13,889 bases of DNA from positions 1-13,889 of the forward strand of contig JADIIU010000214.1 of the NCBI GenBank assembly GCA_027603945.1, given 5' to 3'. The notes beneath the pieces are model-generated. The model saw only the letters and a program-made list of their open reading frames with translations. It was not told the DNA's origin and did not search any database. This document shows, piece after piece, positions 1-7,252 of this stretch (position 1 is its first letter; every line of letters begins with the position of its first letter). The position numbers and the translations under genes were made by a program. This stretch comes from Terramyces sp. JEL0728. Its lineage: Eukaryota > Chytridiomycota > Chytridiomycetes > Rhizophydiales > Terramycetaceae.

Positions 1-58
1 GGACATGTATCTTTTATCATGAGAGTAAAAACGATCTGCTCCTTCATACACAATCAAG
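1..58 (-). pseudogene. Alpha/beta hydrolase 3' fragment, cut by window edge
   Basis: On the minus strand, positions 58-5 match the last 54 bases of the window (13836-13889) at 52 of 54 positions. They encode LIVYEGADRFYSHDKRYM, the part of an alpha/beta hydrolase around its catalytic His. One of the two differences turns that His codon (GADHF) into Arg (GADRF). Similarity stops sharply at 58, and a TGA lies in frame nine codons upstream of the matching stretch, so no hydrolase body precedes it. This looks like a truncated, inactive copy whose remainder lies outside the window. A 19-nt GT...AG stretch at 86-68 would remove the stop, but the resulting exon does not resemble the hydrolase and would overlap the glutamine synthetase start. 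Confidence 0.6.
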
Positions 59-118
59 TAACTAGTACTTTCCAATCAACAGCCACTCATCCGAAAATGG
101 GCCACAACTTTTTCTCAA

Positions 119-1403
119 ATGAAGCAGGAACAGCCAATTAAACATGTTCAACTGATTTGGTCTGATATCTCAAACATCACTCGTACCAGGGTAGTAACAA
201 AGAAACGTTACGATGACATGGTAGCCGAAAAGGGTCTCTCGCTAACCAGCGGAATACTTTCATTTCCTCTAATGTACGACATGTTGATTGAAGATTCGCC
301 AGCAGGTAATCCATTTTAATGCAGGCGAAGTAACTTTATTACCAGATCGATCCACATTAAAGAGATTACCTTGGCAACCAGACACGGCAATCGTACTTGC
401 CGACTTTATAACAACAAAAACACAAGAGTTGTGGGAGCGCTATCCGCGTACATTCTTGAAAAAGCAAGTAAAGGAACTGGGTTCTTATGGTGCATCTGTA
501 ACTCTTGGTTTTGAGCTGGAATTTTGCGTTTCGGAAAAAGGACAACCACTTGATACAACTGTGTATGCTGAAGTAAAAGCATTCAGAGGAAAAGGATGGA
601 AAGTAGTGTCTACTATTGTTGAAAACCTGGAGGAACTGGGTATTCCTGTATGGCAGTATCATCCCGAATCGGCACACGGGCAAATAGAAATTGCCATTGG
701 CCCGTTTGTTAATGATCCTGTTGGAGCTGCTGATTCGCTGGTTTTAGCTCGTCATACCATATACAGTATCTGTGAAAACTTGGGCTTCACTGCTACTTTT
801 GTTCCGAAACCATTTGCTGATCAAGCAGGCAACTCCAACCACACGCATATCTCTGTTCAAACAAGTGATGGAGATTCAACACAGTTGACTGCACAGTTTT
901 CAGCTGGTGTACTAGATCATCTTGCAGTTTTATTCCCGTTGATTGCCCCAACTCCAAATTCCTATGATCGTATTTTACCGCAATGTTGGGCTGGCGCATT
1001 CAAATTCGCTGGGTATGAAAATAAGGAGGCTCCAATTAGGTTGATCAGAAACAACCAATCATCAGTTGGACGGTTTGAAGTAAAGACTCCAGACGGTACT
1101 GCCAATCCGTACTTTATTGTGGGCAGCTTCCTTGCTAGTGGTATCGATGGAATCAAAAGAAAACTGGTTCTGCCAAAGGAAATCAACGTTGAGCCAACCA
1201 GCTTGCCGGAAGAAGAACGTCCAGAGCGACTACCAGCTACCTTGGAAGAAGCTATCGACGAATTCTCTTCAAGCGAATTCCTAAAGTTGCAGCTGGGTGA
1301 TGATTTGTTCAATAAGGTTGTTGCTATCCGCAAATACGAAGACAATCATTTTAAAGCATTCACTATTGAAGAAACTAAAGAGTTTTTGAAGCAAAGATAC
1401 TAA
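119..1403 (+). CDS. Glutamine synthetase-like (type I/FluG class), one 19-nt intron
   Basis: Joined exons 119-305 and 325-1403 encode 421 aa. The protein belongs to the glutamine synthetase superfamily, whose typical reaction joins ammonia or an amine to glutamate using ATP. The N-terminal beta-grasp part is residues 1-95 (LIWSDISN, ...LPDRSTLKRLPW). The catalytic part has the metal/ATP signatures ELE (126-128), HGQIE (180-184), HTHIS (235-239), NSYDR (274-278) and SVGRFEVK (309-316), then NPY. All expected catalytic landmarks are present, so it should be active. Length and motifs fit the bacterial type I/FluG-like branch rather than the shorter type II enzyme; the substrate may be something other than ammonia. 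The intron splits the Gly codon of PAGEVTLLPD, exactly where the family reads through. Only about 60 bp separates it from the hydrolase fragment. An overlapping ATG at 97 opens a 14-codon frame if transcripts start that early. It converges with the kinase gene at 1468. Confidence 0.93.
306..324 (+). other. 19-nt spliceosomal intron (glutamine synthetase)
   Basis: The sequence gtaatccattttaatgcag starts with GT and ends with AG. It contains an in-frame TAA, and removing it restores ...DSPA-GEVTLLPDR..., a conserved stretch of the enzyme. Both flanking exon bases are G. A TTTAAT just before the 3' end could be the branch site, but there is no room for a polypyrimidine tract. Confidence 0.9.
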
Positions 1404-1467
1404 AATATATTGTTTTAAACGTCCAGTTATCTTGACCAAATACCAAACAAATCGAAAATCAGGCACT

Positions 1468-2385
1468 TTAGTAATTTAAATGCCTGACATTGCGCTCTGG
1501 ATCTTGATAATCCAAAAGCGCTTCTTGTCGACACTGCTCGGCTTCCTTTGTTTCCCTAAACTTCAACTCTTCTACAACATTAGAAGCTAATTTCTTGAAA
1601 TCATACAAGATGCTTTCAAGCATTGAGCATTGACGGCTTTCGCCATAATCAATCAGGTATACACTATCATCGGTGACGATGAAATTGCCGCTGTTTGTAT
1701 CGCCGTGGTAATATCCGAACGAATAGAGTTTGTGGATTAGCGATTTGCATTTCATGTACAGGTCCATTGGGTTATGTATTGAATCTGGATCCAGCAGCTC
1801 TTTTTCAAGCGTTCGGCCCTGGATATACTTCATTACAATGAAATCTCTCGTCGCTGATAAGAGGACTTGGCCGGCGCTAGTCCCCATCAGTTCGTGGATC
1901 TTTTGTTCTCGCTGCGCATCGTTGTAGTCTTGGTAGTGATTCAAGCTTTTAAGAGCGACAGTCTCTTGGGTATTTAGACATGCTGCTTTAGTTACAGTTC
2001 CGTTCGCTCCGGAGCCCAAATCGCCAGTCTTTTGGTAGTATAAGCCGTTATGGTTGGTATAAAAGGTATATTCCTTGTCCAAGTTGATTGTAGTTGAAGC
2101 TTGGAATGGTCGGTATTGAAAGGCTTTTTCAGCTAGTGCTATTCCTGTCAGCCCGTCGTACCGTTCATTAGTCAGTTCTTTCTGAATCTTGCTTCCTACT
2201 TTTTCAATCATATTCGTGATCCCGTTTACTACATTTGCAATGTTCTCTTTGCTTTTGGTTACAGTTGATTTCCGTGCTGCTGGCCTTGCTGGTATTGCAG
2301 GAGCTCGCGGAGGCAGTGCTGGTGGATTCATATTTATTAAACTTTTTTCTCTGCTAAATGCATCAAAAATGCGGCTGGTAGTCAT
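1468..2385 (-). CDS. Atypical small protein kinase, RIO/Bud32-like core (copy 1)
   Basis: A 305-aa protein from the first ATG. Residues 1-100 are a low-complexity Pro/Ala/Lys-rich and linker region. The kinase core follows: glycine loop LGSGANGTVTKA (123-134), VALK with Lys146, an REQ...HELMGT helix holding the likely partner Glu, hinge FIVMKYIQGRTLEKELL, catalytic loop HGDTNSGNF (Asp229, Asn234) and metal motif DYG (246-248) instead of DFG. Only about 57 residues follow, so the activation segment and large C-lobe of typical kinases are missing. HGDxxxxN plus a short C-lobe is characteristic of RIO, Bud32 and aminoglycoside-kinase-like folds. All key residues are present, so activity is plausible; the substrate is unknown. 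An ATG at 2331 (MNPPALPPR...) is an alternative start: it resembles the Pro-rich N terminus of the copy at 3691-4587 and leaves the 2371-2396 hairpin in the leader. Confidence 0.85.
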   Translation of the reverse strand: MTTSRIFDAFSREKSLINMNPPALPPRAPAIPARPAARKSTVTKSKENIANVVNGITNMIEKVGSKIQKELTNERYDGLTGIALAEKAFQYRPFQASTTINLDKEYTFYTNHNGLYYQKTGDLGSGANGTVTKAACLNTQETVALKSLNHYQDYNDAQREQKIHELMGTSAGQVLLSATRDFIVMKYIQGRTLEKELLDPDSIHNPMDLYMKCKSLIHKLYSFGYYHGDTNSGNFIVTDDSVYLIDYGESRQCSMLESILYDFKKLASNVVEELKFRETKEAEQCRQEALLDYQDPERNVRHLNY

Positions 2386-2396
2386 TTACCAGCCGC
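2371..2396. repeat. Perfect 10-bp hairpin over the first ATG of kinase copy 1
   Basis: Arms gcggctggta (2371-2380) and taccagccgc (2387-2396) are exact reverse complements around a 6-base loop, gtcatt. On the minus strand the loop holds the first ATG of the downstream kinase frame. The arms are GC-rich in an AT-rich intergenic setting. It could be a structured leader that hides the start codon, or a palindromic protein-binding site. Confidence 0.8.
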
Positions 2397-2576
2397 AAAA
2401 GTGATAAGACTTGCATATCCATGCCAGATTATTATTTTCAGGGATTTTCTGGAAATAAGGAATTTAAGGAACCGTGAGCCCAAAATTAAGCAAACTGTGG
2501 GAATCTACTTATGATTTGGTCACAATAAATTTGCTTTATAAAATAGCATTTATTATTGCCTGACAAGAAACTGGAC

Positions 2577-3305
2577 CTATTCTAAAATTCTTTCAGGGTC
2601 GAGAAAATCTAGTCTTGCTTCTTCCTTACAAGCTTCAGCAAAAACAGAATCACGTAGCTGCAGTTCATCATAGACATTAGCAGCCAACTTTTTAATATCT
2701 TTTAGTATACTGTCTAACATAGTGCACCGTCTGCTTGTACAATAATCTATCAGATACACACTTTCGTCGGTAACCATAAAATTTCCAGTATTGCTGTCAC
2801 CATGATAATACCCAAGAGAGTACAGTTTTAATAGAGCTTGTTTGGCTTCTCGGTATATTTCAAGTGGATTATAAATGGATTCTGGGTCTAGTAGTTCTTG
2901 TTCAAGTGTCCTTCCTTGGAAATATTTCATAACAATGAAGCCAGAGTGTGTTTCGGTATAAATAGTTCCCATGAGTCCATGCATTTCTTGTTCTCTAGAT
3001 ATATCAGAATAATCAAGATATGGATGGAATACTTTGATTGCAACGGTATCGTTAGTGCCATATGGTTTTGCCTTGTACACCCTTCCATTGGCTCCATAGC
3101 CAATTATTCCTGAATTTTCGTACCCGCTGCTGAATGGATTTGGTTTTGATCTTTTCAAAGTTGTATCAAAGTCTGGTTTTGTTTTAGCTTGTACTGTTAA
3201 TTTTAATTCCGGCACAAGTGACTCGCTACTGTTGAAGGAGTCTGACTTTTTGGTGAACCATGATTGGAGTTTTAGTGTCAGTTTTCTACCTAGTGTTTGG
3301 ACCAT
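2577..3305 (-). CDS. Atypical small protein kinase, RIO/Bud32-like core (copy 2)
   Basis: A 242-aa paralogue of the neighbouring kinases with a shorter N-terminal region (residues 1-66, basic and Ser-rich). Core motifs are IGYGANGRVYKA (68-79), VAIK with Lys91, SREQEMHGLMGT, hinge FIVMKYFQGRTLEQELLDP, HGDSNTGNF (Asp170, Asn175) and LIDYC (185-189). The metal-binding motif therefore reads DYC: the usual third-position Gly of DFG/DYG is replaced by Cys, although the metal-binding Asp187 remains. The C terminus keeps the family ending (EEARLDFLDPER). ATP binding and catalysis remain possible. It starts at an ATG followed by MVQTLGRK; no in-frame upstream ATG is evident. It lies 191 bp upstream of copy 1 in the same direction. 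Function and substrate are unknown. Confidence 0.84.
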   Translation of the reverse strand: MVQTLGRKLTLKLQSWFTKKSDSFNSSESLVPELKLTVQAKTKPDFDTTLKRSKPNPFSSGYENSGIIGYGANGRVYKAKPYGTNDTVAIKVFHPYLDYSDISREQEMHGLMGTIYTETHSGFIVMKYFQGRTLEQELLDPESIYNPLEIYREAKQALLKLYSLGYYHGDSNTGNFMVTDESVYLIDYCTSRRCTMLDSILKDIKKLAANVYDELQLRDSVFAEACKEEARLDFLDPERILE

Positions 3306-3395
3306 TTTTAGTTTTACAAGATTTATCTCTTTGTACGAATTACTTTTTCAAACTTGAATTTTACAATAGAAATGCAATCAAATACCTAGACTTGA

Positions 3396-3689
3396 TTATT
3401 CTAATTCACCAATAATCAGCTCTGGATTCCTGTAATCCAGGCGAGCTTCCTCCATACAACAATGGCTAACAGCAGTATTTCTATACTTTAACTGGTTATA
3501 AACATCAGCAGCCAAAATCTTGAAATCATCCAAAGTATGTCCAATTGTGGTAGCACCCTGACTTTGAATGTAATCAATCAAGTACACGCCTTCAAATGTC
3601 ACCATTACACTGGAAGTAGTAGGATTACCATGATAGTATCTATTCTTGTACAGTTTTAATAGTAATGATTTTGCCTTTCGGTACAACAC
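3396..3689 (-). pseudogene. Truncated kinase copy, C-terminal half only, catalytic residues lost
   Basis: A 97-codon open stretch aligning with the C-terminal half of the tandem kinases, closest to copy 2 (YRKAKSLLLKLY...YYHG, VYLIDY, EEARLDY). It lacks the glycine loop, the Lys and the hinge. The catalytic loop reads HGNPTTSSV where the others read HGDxNxGNF, so both the catalytic Asp and the Asn are gone. Translation has no ATG at its left boundary: the frame opens after an in-frame TAA, its first homologous codons include GTG, and its only Met is internal. It begins one base past the stop of the intact copy upstream. The best reading is a 5'-truncated tandem duplicate that has decayed but kept an open frame; a small expressed pseudokinase fragment is less likely. 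Confidence 0.72.
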
Positions 3690-3690
3690 T

Positions 3691-4587
3691 TTAATATATT
3701 AATCGAGAATATTCATAAACATTTCTTTCTGGGTCGCTATAATCTAATTGAGCTTCCTGCCGACACACTTCAGCTTCGCTACTATTCTTGAACCGCAACT
3801 CTGAATATACATTAGAAGCAAGCTTCTTTATATCCGAAACAGTTTTCTCCAGCAAGAATGACAAGTTACTACTTTTTCCACTGGAGCCATAATCTATAAG
3901 AAACACAGTTCCTTGACTTGCAATGAAATTTCCTGAATTTGCGTCTCCGTGGTAGCAGTTATTTGCAAGCATCTTCAACAACAGATTCCTAGATTGAATG
4001 TACAAATCTAATGGATTATAAGGCGAATCTGGGTCAAGCAATTCCTGTTCCAAGGTTTTTCCTTCAAGGCACTTCATAACTATGCAATAATTATTATTGA
4101 ATTTGATGATATTGCCCGCACTTGTTCCCATTAGTTCATGCATATCTTGTTCTCTGCTGGCTTCTTTCTGACTCTTGAATCCAAGTATTTTAATTGCGAC
4201 GATATTATCATTTGGATCAATGGCTTTAATTACCATTCCATTCGCTCCATGCCCAATATTACAAATCTTTTTGTATTTGCCAATCAGTGTTGACCTTTGG
4301 ATGGTTTTGAATGTTGGGTTTCGTCCTAGATATCCCTCGGGGTCTGGTAACATTGATTCAGAGGCACTTGTATCCATTTGATTATTACCAACTCTGTCGT
4401 CCTTATCCTTGGGAATACTAGTATCCATATTCTCTCTAGTATCCAAATTATCTCTATCCTGTTCAATGTTTGAATGCTTATTGGTTTTAATTGCCCATAT
4501 CGCACTCCGAAATAGTGCTCCTAATTTGTATTTGAGTGTATTATTCCTTGGTTTTCGTATAGGTTTTGGTGGTCGGTTCAAATCCAT
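3691..4587 (-). CDS. Atypical small protein kinase, RIO/Bud32-like core (copy 3)
   Basis: A 298-aa paralogue of the two downstream kinases. The N terminus (MDLNRPPKPIRKPR) is basic and Pro-rich, followed by an Asp/Asn/Thr-rich linker (about residues 38-85) carrying a small internal repeat. The core spans about 110-298: IGHGANGMVIKA (111-122), VAIK with Lys133, SREQDMHELMGTSAG, hinge CIVMKCLEGKTLEQELLDP, HGDANSGNF (Asp215, Asn220) and IDYG (231-234). The tail CRQEAQLDYSDPERNV is nearly the same as in copy 1, marking a shared C-terminal element. All expected catalytic residues are intact. As in its paralogues, no activation segment or substrate-binding helices of the Ser/Thr/Tyr kinase type are visible, which supports a minimal RIO/Bud32-like fold. 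Its stop adjoins the truncated copy, and it lies 66 bp downstream of the first BTB gene. Confidence 0.86.
   Translation of the reverse strand: MDLNRPPKPIRKPRNNTLKYKLGALFRSAIWAIKTNKHSNIEQDRDNLDTRENMDTSIPKDKDDRVGNNQMDTSASESMLPDPEGYLGRNPTFKTIQRSTLIGKYKKICNIGHGANGMVIKAIDPNDNIVAIKILGFKSQKEASREQDMHELMGTSAGNIIKFNNNYCIVMKCLEGKTLEQELLDPDSPYNPLDLYIQSRNLLLKMLANNCYHGDANSGNFIASQGTVFLIDYGSSGKSSNLSFLLEKTVSDIKKLASNVYSELRFKNSSEAEVCRQEAQLDYSDPERNVYEYSRLIY
4418..4453. repeat. Two 18-bp tandem repeats inside kinase copy 3
   Basis: ctagtatccatattctct (4418-4435) is followed directly by ctagtatccaaattatct (4436-4453), with two differences. On the minus strand they encode the related stretch DNLDTRENMDTS in the acidic linker. 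A third MDTS occurs further along, so the linker has probably grown by slippage. Confidence 0.75.
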
Positions 4588-4653
4588 TGGGAAGATGCTT
4601 TTAAGGATTAATTTCTGAAAAAAGTTGTTCTATTAATTTAGAATTAAAAAAAG

Positions 4654-5379
4654 CTACTTATTAATGAATTTAGAAGCAGGGATAACCAAAATAACCGACG
4701 AGATATTATTGCTGCCATTCTCCTTCTCCATATCCTCTCTGCTAATCCCCAATCCCCACATCAAATTCAAAAACAAGTCAGCATAGCAGTACCTAACATT
4801 AGCTTGTTCACCCAGCAATTTAATATCCGCCTTTGCTGTTGCCTCAAATCTCTTGTAATGGATTTTAACAGAAACGAGCGATTTATATACTTCTAAATAG
4901 AAATCTACTTTATCATCCAGTAGTTCTCCATTCGGTTGGCTGGATTCAACGGCTTGTTTAAGTGTGGATAAAAGTTCAGACGACATTGTGGTTGCTGTTG
5001 GCAGGAACGCCTGCTGGTATTTGGAATAATGTTGCTTTTCTACTTGCTTGCTATGCTCCAATAGATCACTGAACGACCTTGATTGCTGTATACTTTCCGG
5101 AACTTTTAATCCGAAATACTCCATTGCTGTTTGAACTGCAGACTTGTCACCGAGCAGCTTGAATTCGTTTTCAGTTTCCAAGTAATCCAAAATCAGTTTA
5201 ACAGTTTCCGGTTCAATTTCGTTATTCAGTAGCAGAATATTTCCCTGTTCGTCTGTTTGCTGGCTGAAATTAGGGTCTGGATCTAGAATATTGCGCAGAC
5301 ATGAATCCTTTGGCAGTTTGGTTATTATTTCATTCTTGACTGGAAATACAGTTGATTTGACTCTAAAGTTTGCTTCCAT
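4654..5379 (-). CDS. BTB (T1/KCTD-type) domain protein, family member 1
   Basis: A 241-aa protein. Residues 1-95 match the T1/KCTD form of the BTB fold: VFPVKNEIITKLPKDSCLRN, then LDPDPNF, a D-x-x-GNILLLNN hairpin, and LILDYLET, ending in EYFGLKVP. BTB domains mediate oligomerisation and often bind CUL3 or other partners. Residues 100-241 form a C-terminal region I do not recognise. It is shared with the three neighbours, its best marker being LMWGLGISREDM (207-217), preceded by an amphipathic beta-rich stretch (VSVKIHYKRFEATAKADI). The ATG at 5379 begins just before the BTB strand. An in-frame ATG at 5457 would add 26 residues, but paralogues have nothing alike and a TATA-like ATTATAATAAA overlaps it. 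No catalytic motifs are visible. Confidence 0.82.
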   Translation of the reverse strand: MEANFRVKSTVFPVKNEIITKLPKDSCLRNILDPDPNFSQQTDEQGNILLLNNEIEPETVKLILDYLETENEFKLLGDKSAVQTAMEYFGLKVPESIQQSRSFSDLLEHSKQVEKQHYSKYQQAFLPTATTMSSELLSTLKQAVESSQPNGELLDDKVDFYLEVYKSLVSVKIHYKRFEATAKADIKLLGEQANVRYCYADLFLNLMWGLGISREDMEKENGSNNISSVILVIPASKFINK

Positions 5380-5473
5380 ATCGCAATTGATATTCACAAA
5401 TGCTGCAAAGTTAAAGCTTGAAAACGCGAGCTCAGGAAAAAGTTTATTATAATGCATCAAGCTTAAAGCACAT

Positions 5474-5989
5474 TTATTGACTCTGTGCAGGCACAATAGT
5501 AATCGGAACTTTGGCATTATCAAGCAAGTACTGCGAAACTGAACCCAAAAACATCTTTGACAAGTTACCCAGCCCTCTGTTTCCCATAATAACCACGTTA
5601 GGATTATGCTTTTCAATCCAATCGAGTAATTCTTCTTTAGGGTTGCCCATCATCGTAATACAAGTGTGATGGATATTGCTTTCCTTGACTATTTCAGAGT
5701 AGCTCTTTAGCATTTGACAAGCGTCTTGCTTAGACTCTTCATTTGCTGTTTCAAAGCCATTGTATATCGTCGCATTGGTTATTACTAGATCTGCATCTGC
5801 CAGGAATGTAGCTGGTGGATCCACTTGACGGCAGAATACTAGAAATACTCTGTCTGTTTTAGGGTTGATCCAGTTTCTGATTGCCCACTCGACTGCATTG
5901 ATTGATGTTTTGCTGTGGTCGACTGGGATCATTATTGAGCGTGAAGCATTAAATAAATCATTGGCGCCTTCTACGAATTCTTCGCCCAT
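5474..5989 (-). CDS. Universal stress protein (UspA family), ATP-binding type
   Basis: A 171-aa single UspA domain, a small cytosolic alpha/beta nucleotide-binding protein linked to stress survival in bacteria, plants, fungi and protists. The first strand and loop are SIMIPVDHSKTSINAVEWAI (18-37), with the conserved Asp24. The family ATP-binding signature G-x2-G-x9-G-S is complete at G136, G139, G149 and S150, followed by VSQYLLDNAKVPITIVP, the typical last helix and strand. The length is normal for one domain. It starts at an ATG preceded by TATAAATA 29-36 bases upstream. It sits between two BTB genes on the same strand; the 94-bp gap downstream leaves no room for more than short UTRs. No membrane or targeting signal is visible. 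Confidence 0.93.
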   Translation of the reverse strand: MGEEFVEGANDLFNASRSIMIPVDHSKTSINAVEWAIRNWINPKTDRVFLVFCRQVDPPATFLADADLVITNATIYNGFETANEESKQDACQMLKSYSEIVKESNIHHTCITMMGNPKEELLDWIEKHNPNVVIMGNRGLGNLSKMFLGSVSQYLLDNAKVPITIVPAQSQ

Positions 5990-6017
5990 CGTATTTTGTC
6001 GTGTTGTCCTTGATTGT

Positions 6018-6025
6018 TATTTATA
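6018..6025 (-). promoter_or_regulatory. TATA box of the universal stress protein gene
   Basis: The minus strand reads TATAAATA, ending 29 bases before the ATG at 5989. With TATA-to-start distances near 30 bp the 5' leader would be only a few bases. The same spacing recurs upstream of the genes starting at 7253 and 10584. Confidence 0.6.
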
Positions 6026-6198
6026 GGAAAAACTTTTGGTCATCCTTTCATTGTTTGGAACCAATGTGTATCATCATGACTAATACTTACCACGTGATCT
6101 GCATAAAAATGTGGATGGAATCTATTTGCAAGAGGTACCGTGTTGGGAATTCAGTGTTTGAATGCAAGTATCAAAAATGTAATACTACTGCATCTATA

Positions 6199-6888
6199 TT
6201 ATTTAAAGACATTGGGAAATTTTAACGGCAGGATGGTGACAGAATACAAGGGATTGTTGTCATAATCAGCAGTCCATCTAGAATTATCCTGCAACTCTTC
6301 AGTACTAAAATCCAATCCCCACAATACATTTAAAATGATTTCCAAGTAAAGAAAAGCAGTTTCTCTTGACCTGTCTTTGTTTTTCGGTAAATCTGCACTA
6401 GCGGTAGCTTGATTGCCCTTGTATTTCAAGTCTATTGTAATGCTGTACAGTTGTAACTTGAGTTTGAAATACAAGGAATTGTCGGGGCTTTGGGATGGCT
6501 TGTTTGTGAGGTCAGTCAAAAGCAATCTTGATATTTCGATGCATTTAGGTAGGAAATCTAATAATACTTGCTCTTTATATGATTCTTGATACCCACGGAG
6601 CATTGTTTCAATCTCTAATTTAAATGTCAATGCTTTTGGAACCTTTAATCCAAAATAACTTATCGCATGGATCAATGATTCTCGTTTCCCGGAACTTGAC
6701 AGCATTAATTTGGATATATTCTTTGTATCGATATATTGGAAAATCATTTCTACTATTTCTGGATTGATTTCACTGATTTCTAGCGATTGCGTTATGATCG
6801 TGTGCAATCTTGACTCTTTTGGTATTTTATCCAAGATATCGTTTGGGATTGCTATTGATTTAGATTGAGCTTTTATACATTCCGACAT
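6199..6888 (-). CDS. BTB-family protein with shortened BTB domain, member 2
   Basis: A 229-aa paralogue of the three other BTB proteins. The N-terminal part keeps DILDKIPKESRLHTII, the hydrophobic helix IVEMIFQYIDTKN and ISYFGLKVPKAL. It lacks the LDPDxxF and D-x-x-GNIxLLN hairpin seen in the others, so about 15-20 residues of the BTB core are missing and the fold may not dimerise in the usual way. The C-terminal unknown domain is complete, with the strand TIDLKYKGNQATASADL and the hallmark VLWGLDFSTEEL, then a member-1-like ending (SVTILPLKFPNVFK). It is divergent from the 7253 gene. Its upstream region holds an ATTGG/CCAAT-like motif but no clear TATA. Function is unknown; it probably acts in complexes with related proteins. 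Confidence 0.8.
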   Translation of the reverse strand: MSECIKAQSKSIAIPNDILDKIPKESRLHTIITQSLEISEINPEIVEMIFQYIDTKNISKLMLSSSGKRESLIHAISYFGLKVPKALTFKLEIETMLRGYQESYKEQVLLDFLPKCIEISRLLLTDLTNKPSQSPDNSLYFKLKLQLYSITIDLKYKGNQATASADLPKNKDRSRETAFLYLEIILNVLWGLDFSTEELQDNSRWTADYDNNPLYSVTILPLKFPNVFK

Positions 6889-7070
6889 TGCAATTTGGAA
6901 AGTTTGAATCCTGATTAGCCAATAAGAAAATTATTCAACCATTTAAGACCACCTCAAACTTTTAGTGTAATAATAGATTTACTTGAAATTTCCATTGAAG
7001 TAGAGTATCTCAACAATCATCTATTAAAAACAAAGCTTGTTTGCTGTGAAATCTACTGGTGCGCTACCAC

Positions 7071-7135
7071 CAATTGCCCATATGCTGCTCTCGAAATGGG
7101 ATTACCGCTGACAACGAATCATGCATGGGCAATTG
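7071..7135. repeat. 11-bp perfect inverted repeat, 43-bp spacer
   Basis: caattgcccat (7071-7081) and atgggcaattg (7125-7135) are exact reverse complements in the middle of a divergent intergenic region. This could be paired sites for a regulator serving both genes, or the closing stem of an RNA. The minus-strand stretch next to it (ggtggtagcgcacc) looks like a tRNA D-arm, but no cloverleaf can be completed. Confidence 0.6.
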
Positions 7136-7221
7136 CACCTTGAACTATTACCAAATCACTATCACCATGAACTAGTCAAGTCTAATCCATGTTTATCATC
7201 GATGGCTGACTCGATTGTGGC

Positions 7222-7228
7222 TATAAAT
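7222..7228 (+). promoter_or_regulatory. TATA box of the 7253 gene
   Basis: TATAAAT begins 31 bases before the ATG at 7253. If transcription starts about 30 bp downstream of it, the mRNA would be almost leaderless. Confidence 0.6.
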
Positions 7229-7252
7229 CAACACGCCAAAAAATTTGATTAA

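Larger units (their letters stand above)
6889..7252. other. Gene-free divergent promoter region with an inverted repeat
   Basis: 364 bp between two divergently transcribed genes. I see no coding potential and no complete RNA gene. It holds the 7071-7135 inverted repeat and the TATA box at 7222. Near the minus-strand gene is a CCAAT-like motif, with no TATA at the usual distance. Confidence 0.7.

Noticed and set aside
68..86. 19-nt GT...AG stretch that would extend the left hydrolase fragment upstream
   Set aside because: The upstream exon would overlap the glutamine synthetase coding start and shows no match to the hydrolase at that position.
5380..5616. N-terminal extension of BTB member 1 into the USP gene
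   Set aside because: The first part is antisense-frame noise of the USP coding sequence, and none of the paralogues has such an extension.
6001..6225. 74-codon plus-strand frame between the USP and BTB member 2
   Set aside because: It begins with GTG, overlaps the USP promoter and the end of BTB member 2, and has no family features.
7020..7090. tRNA on the minus strand suggested by a D-arm-like ggtggtagcgcacc
   Set aside because: The D-stem does not pair, no T-arm or B-box follows, and no acceptor stem can be formed.
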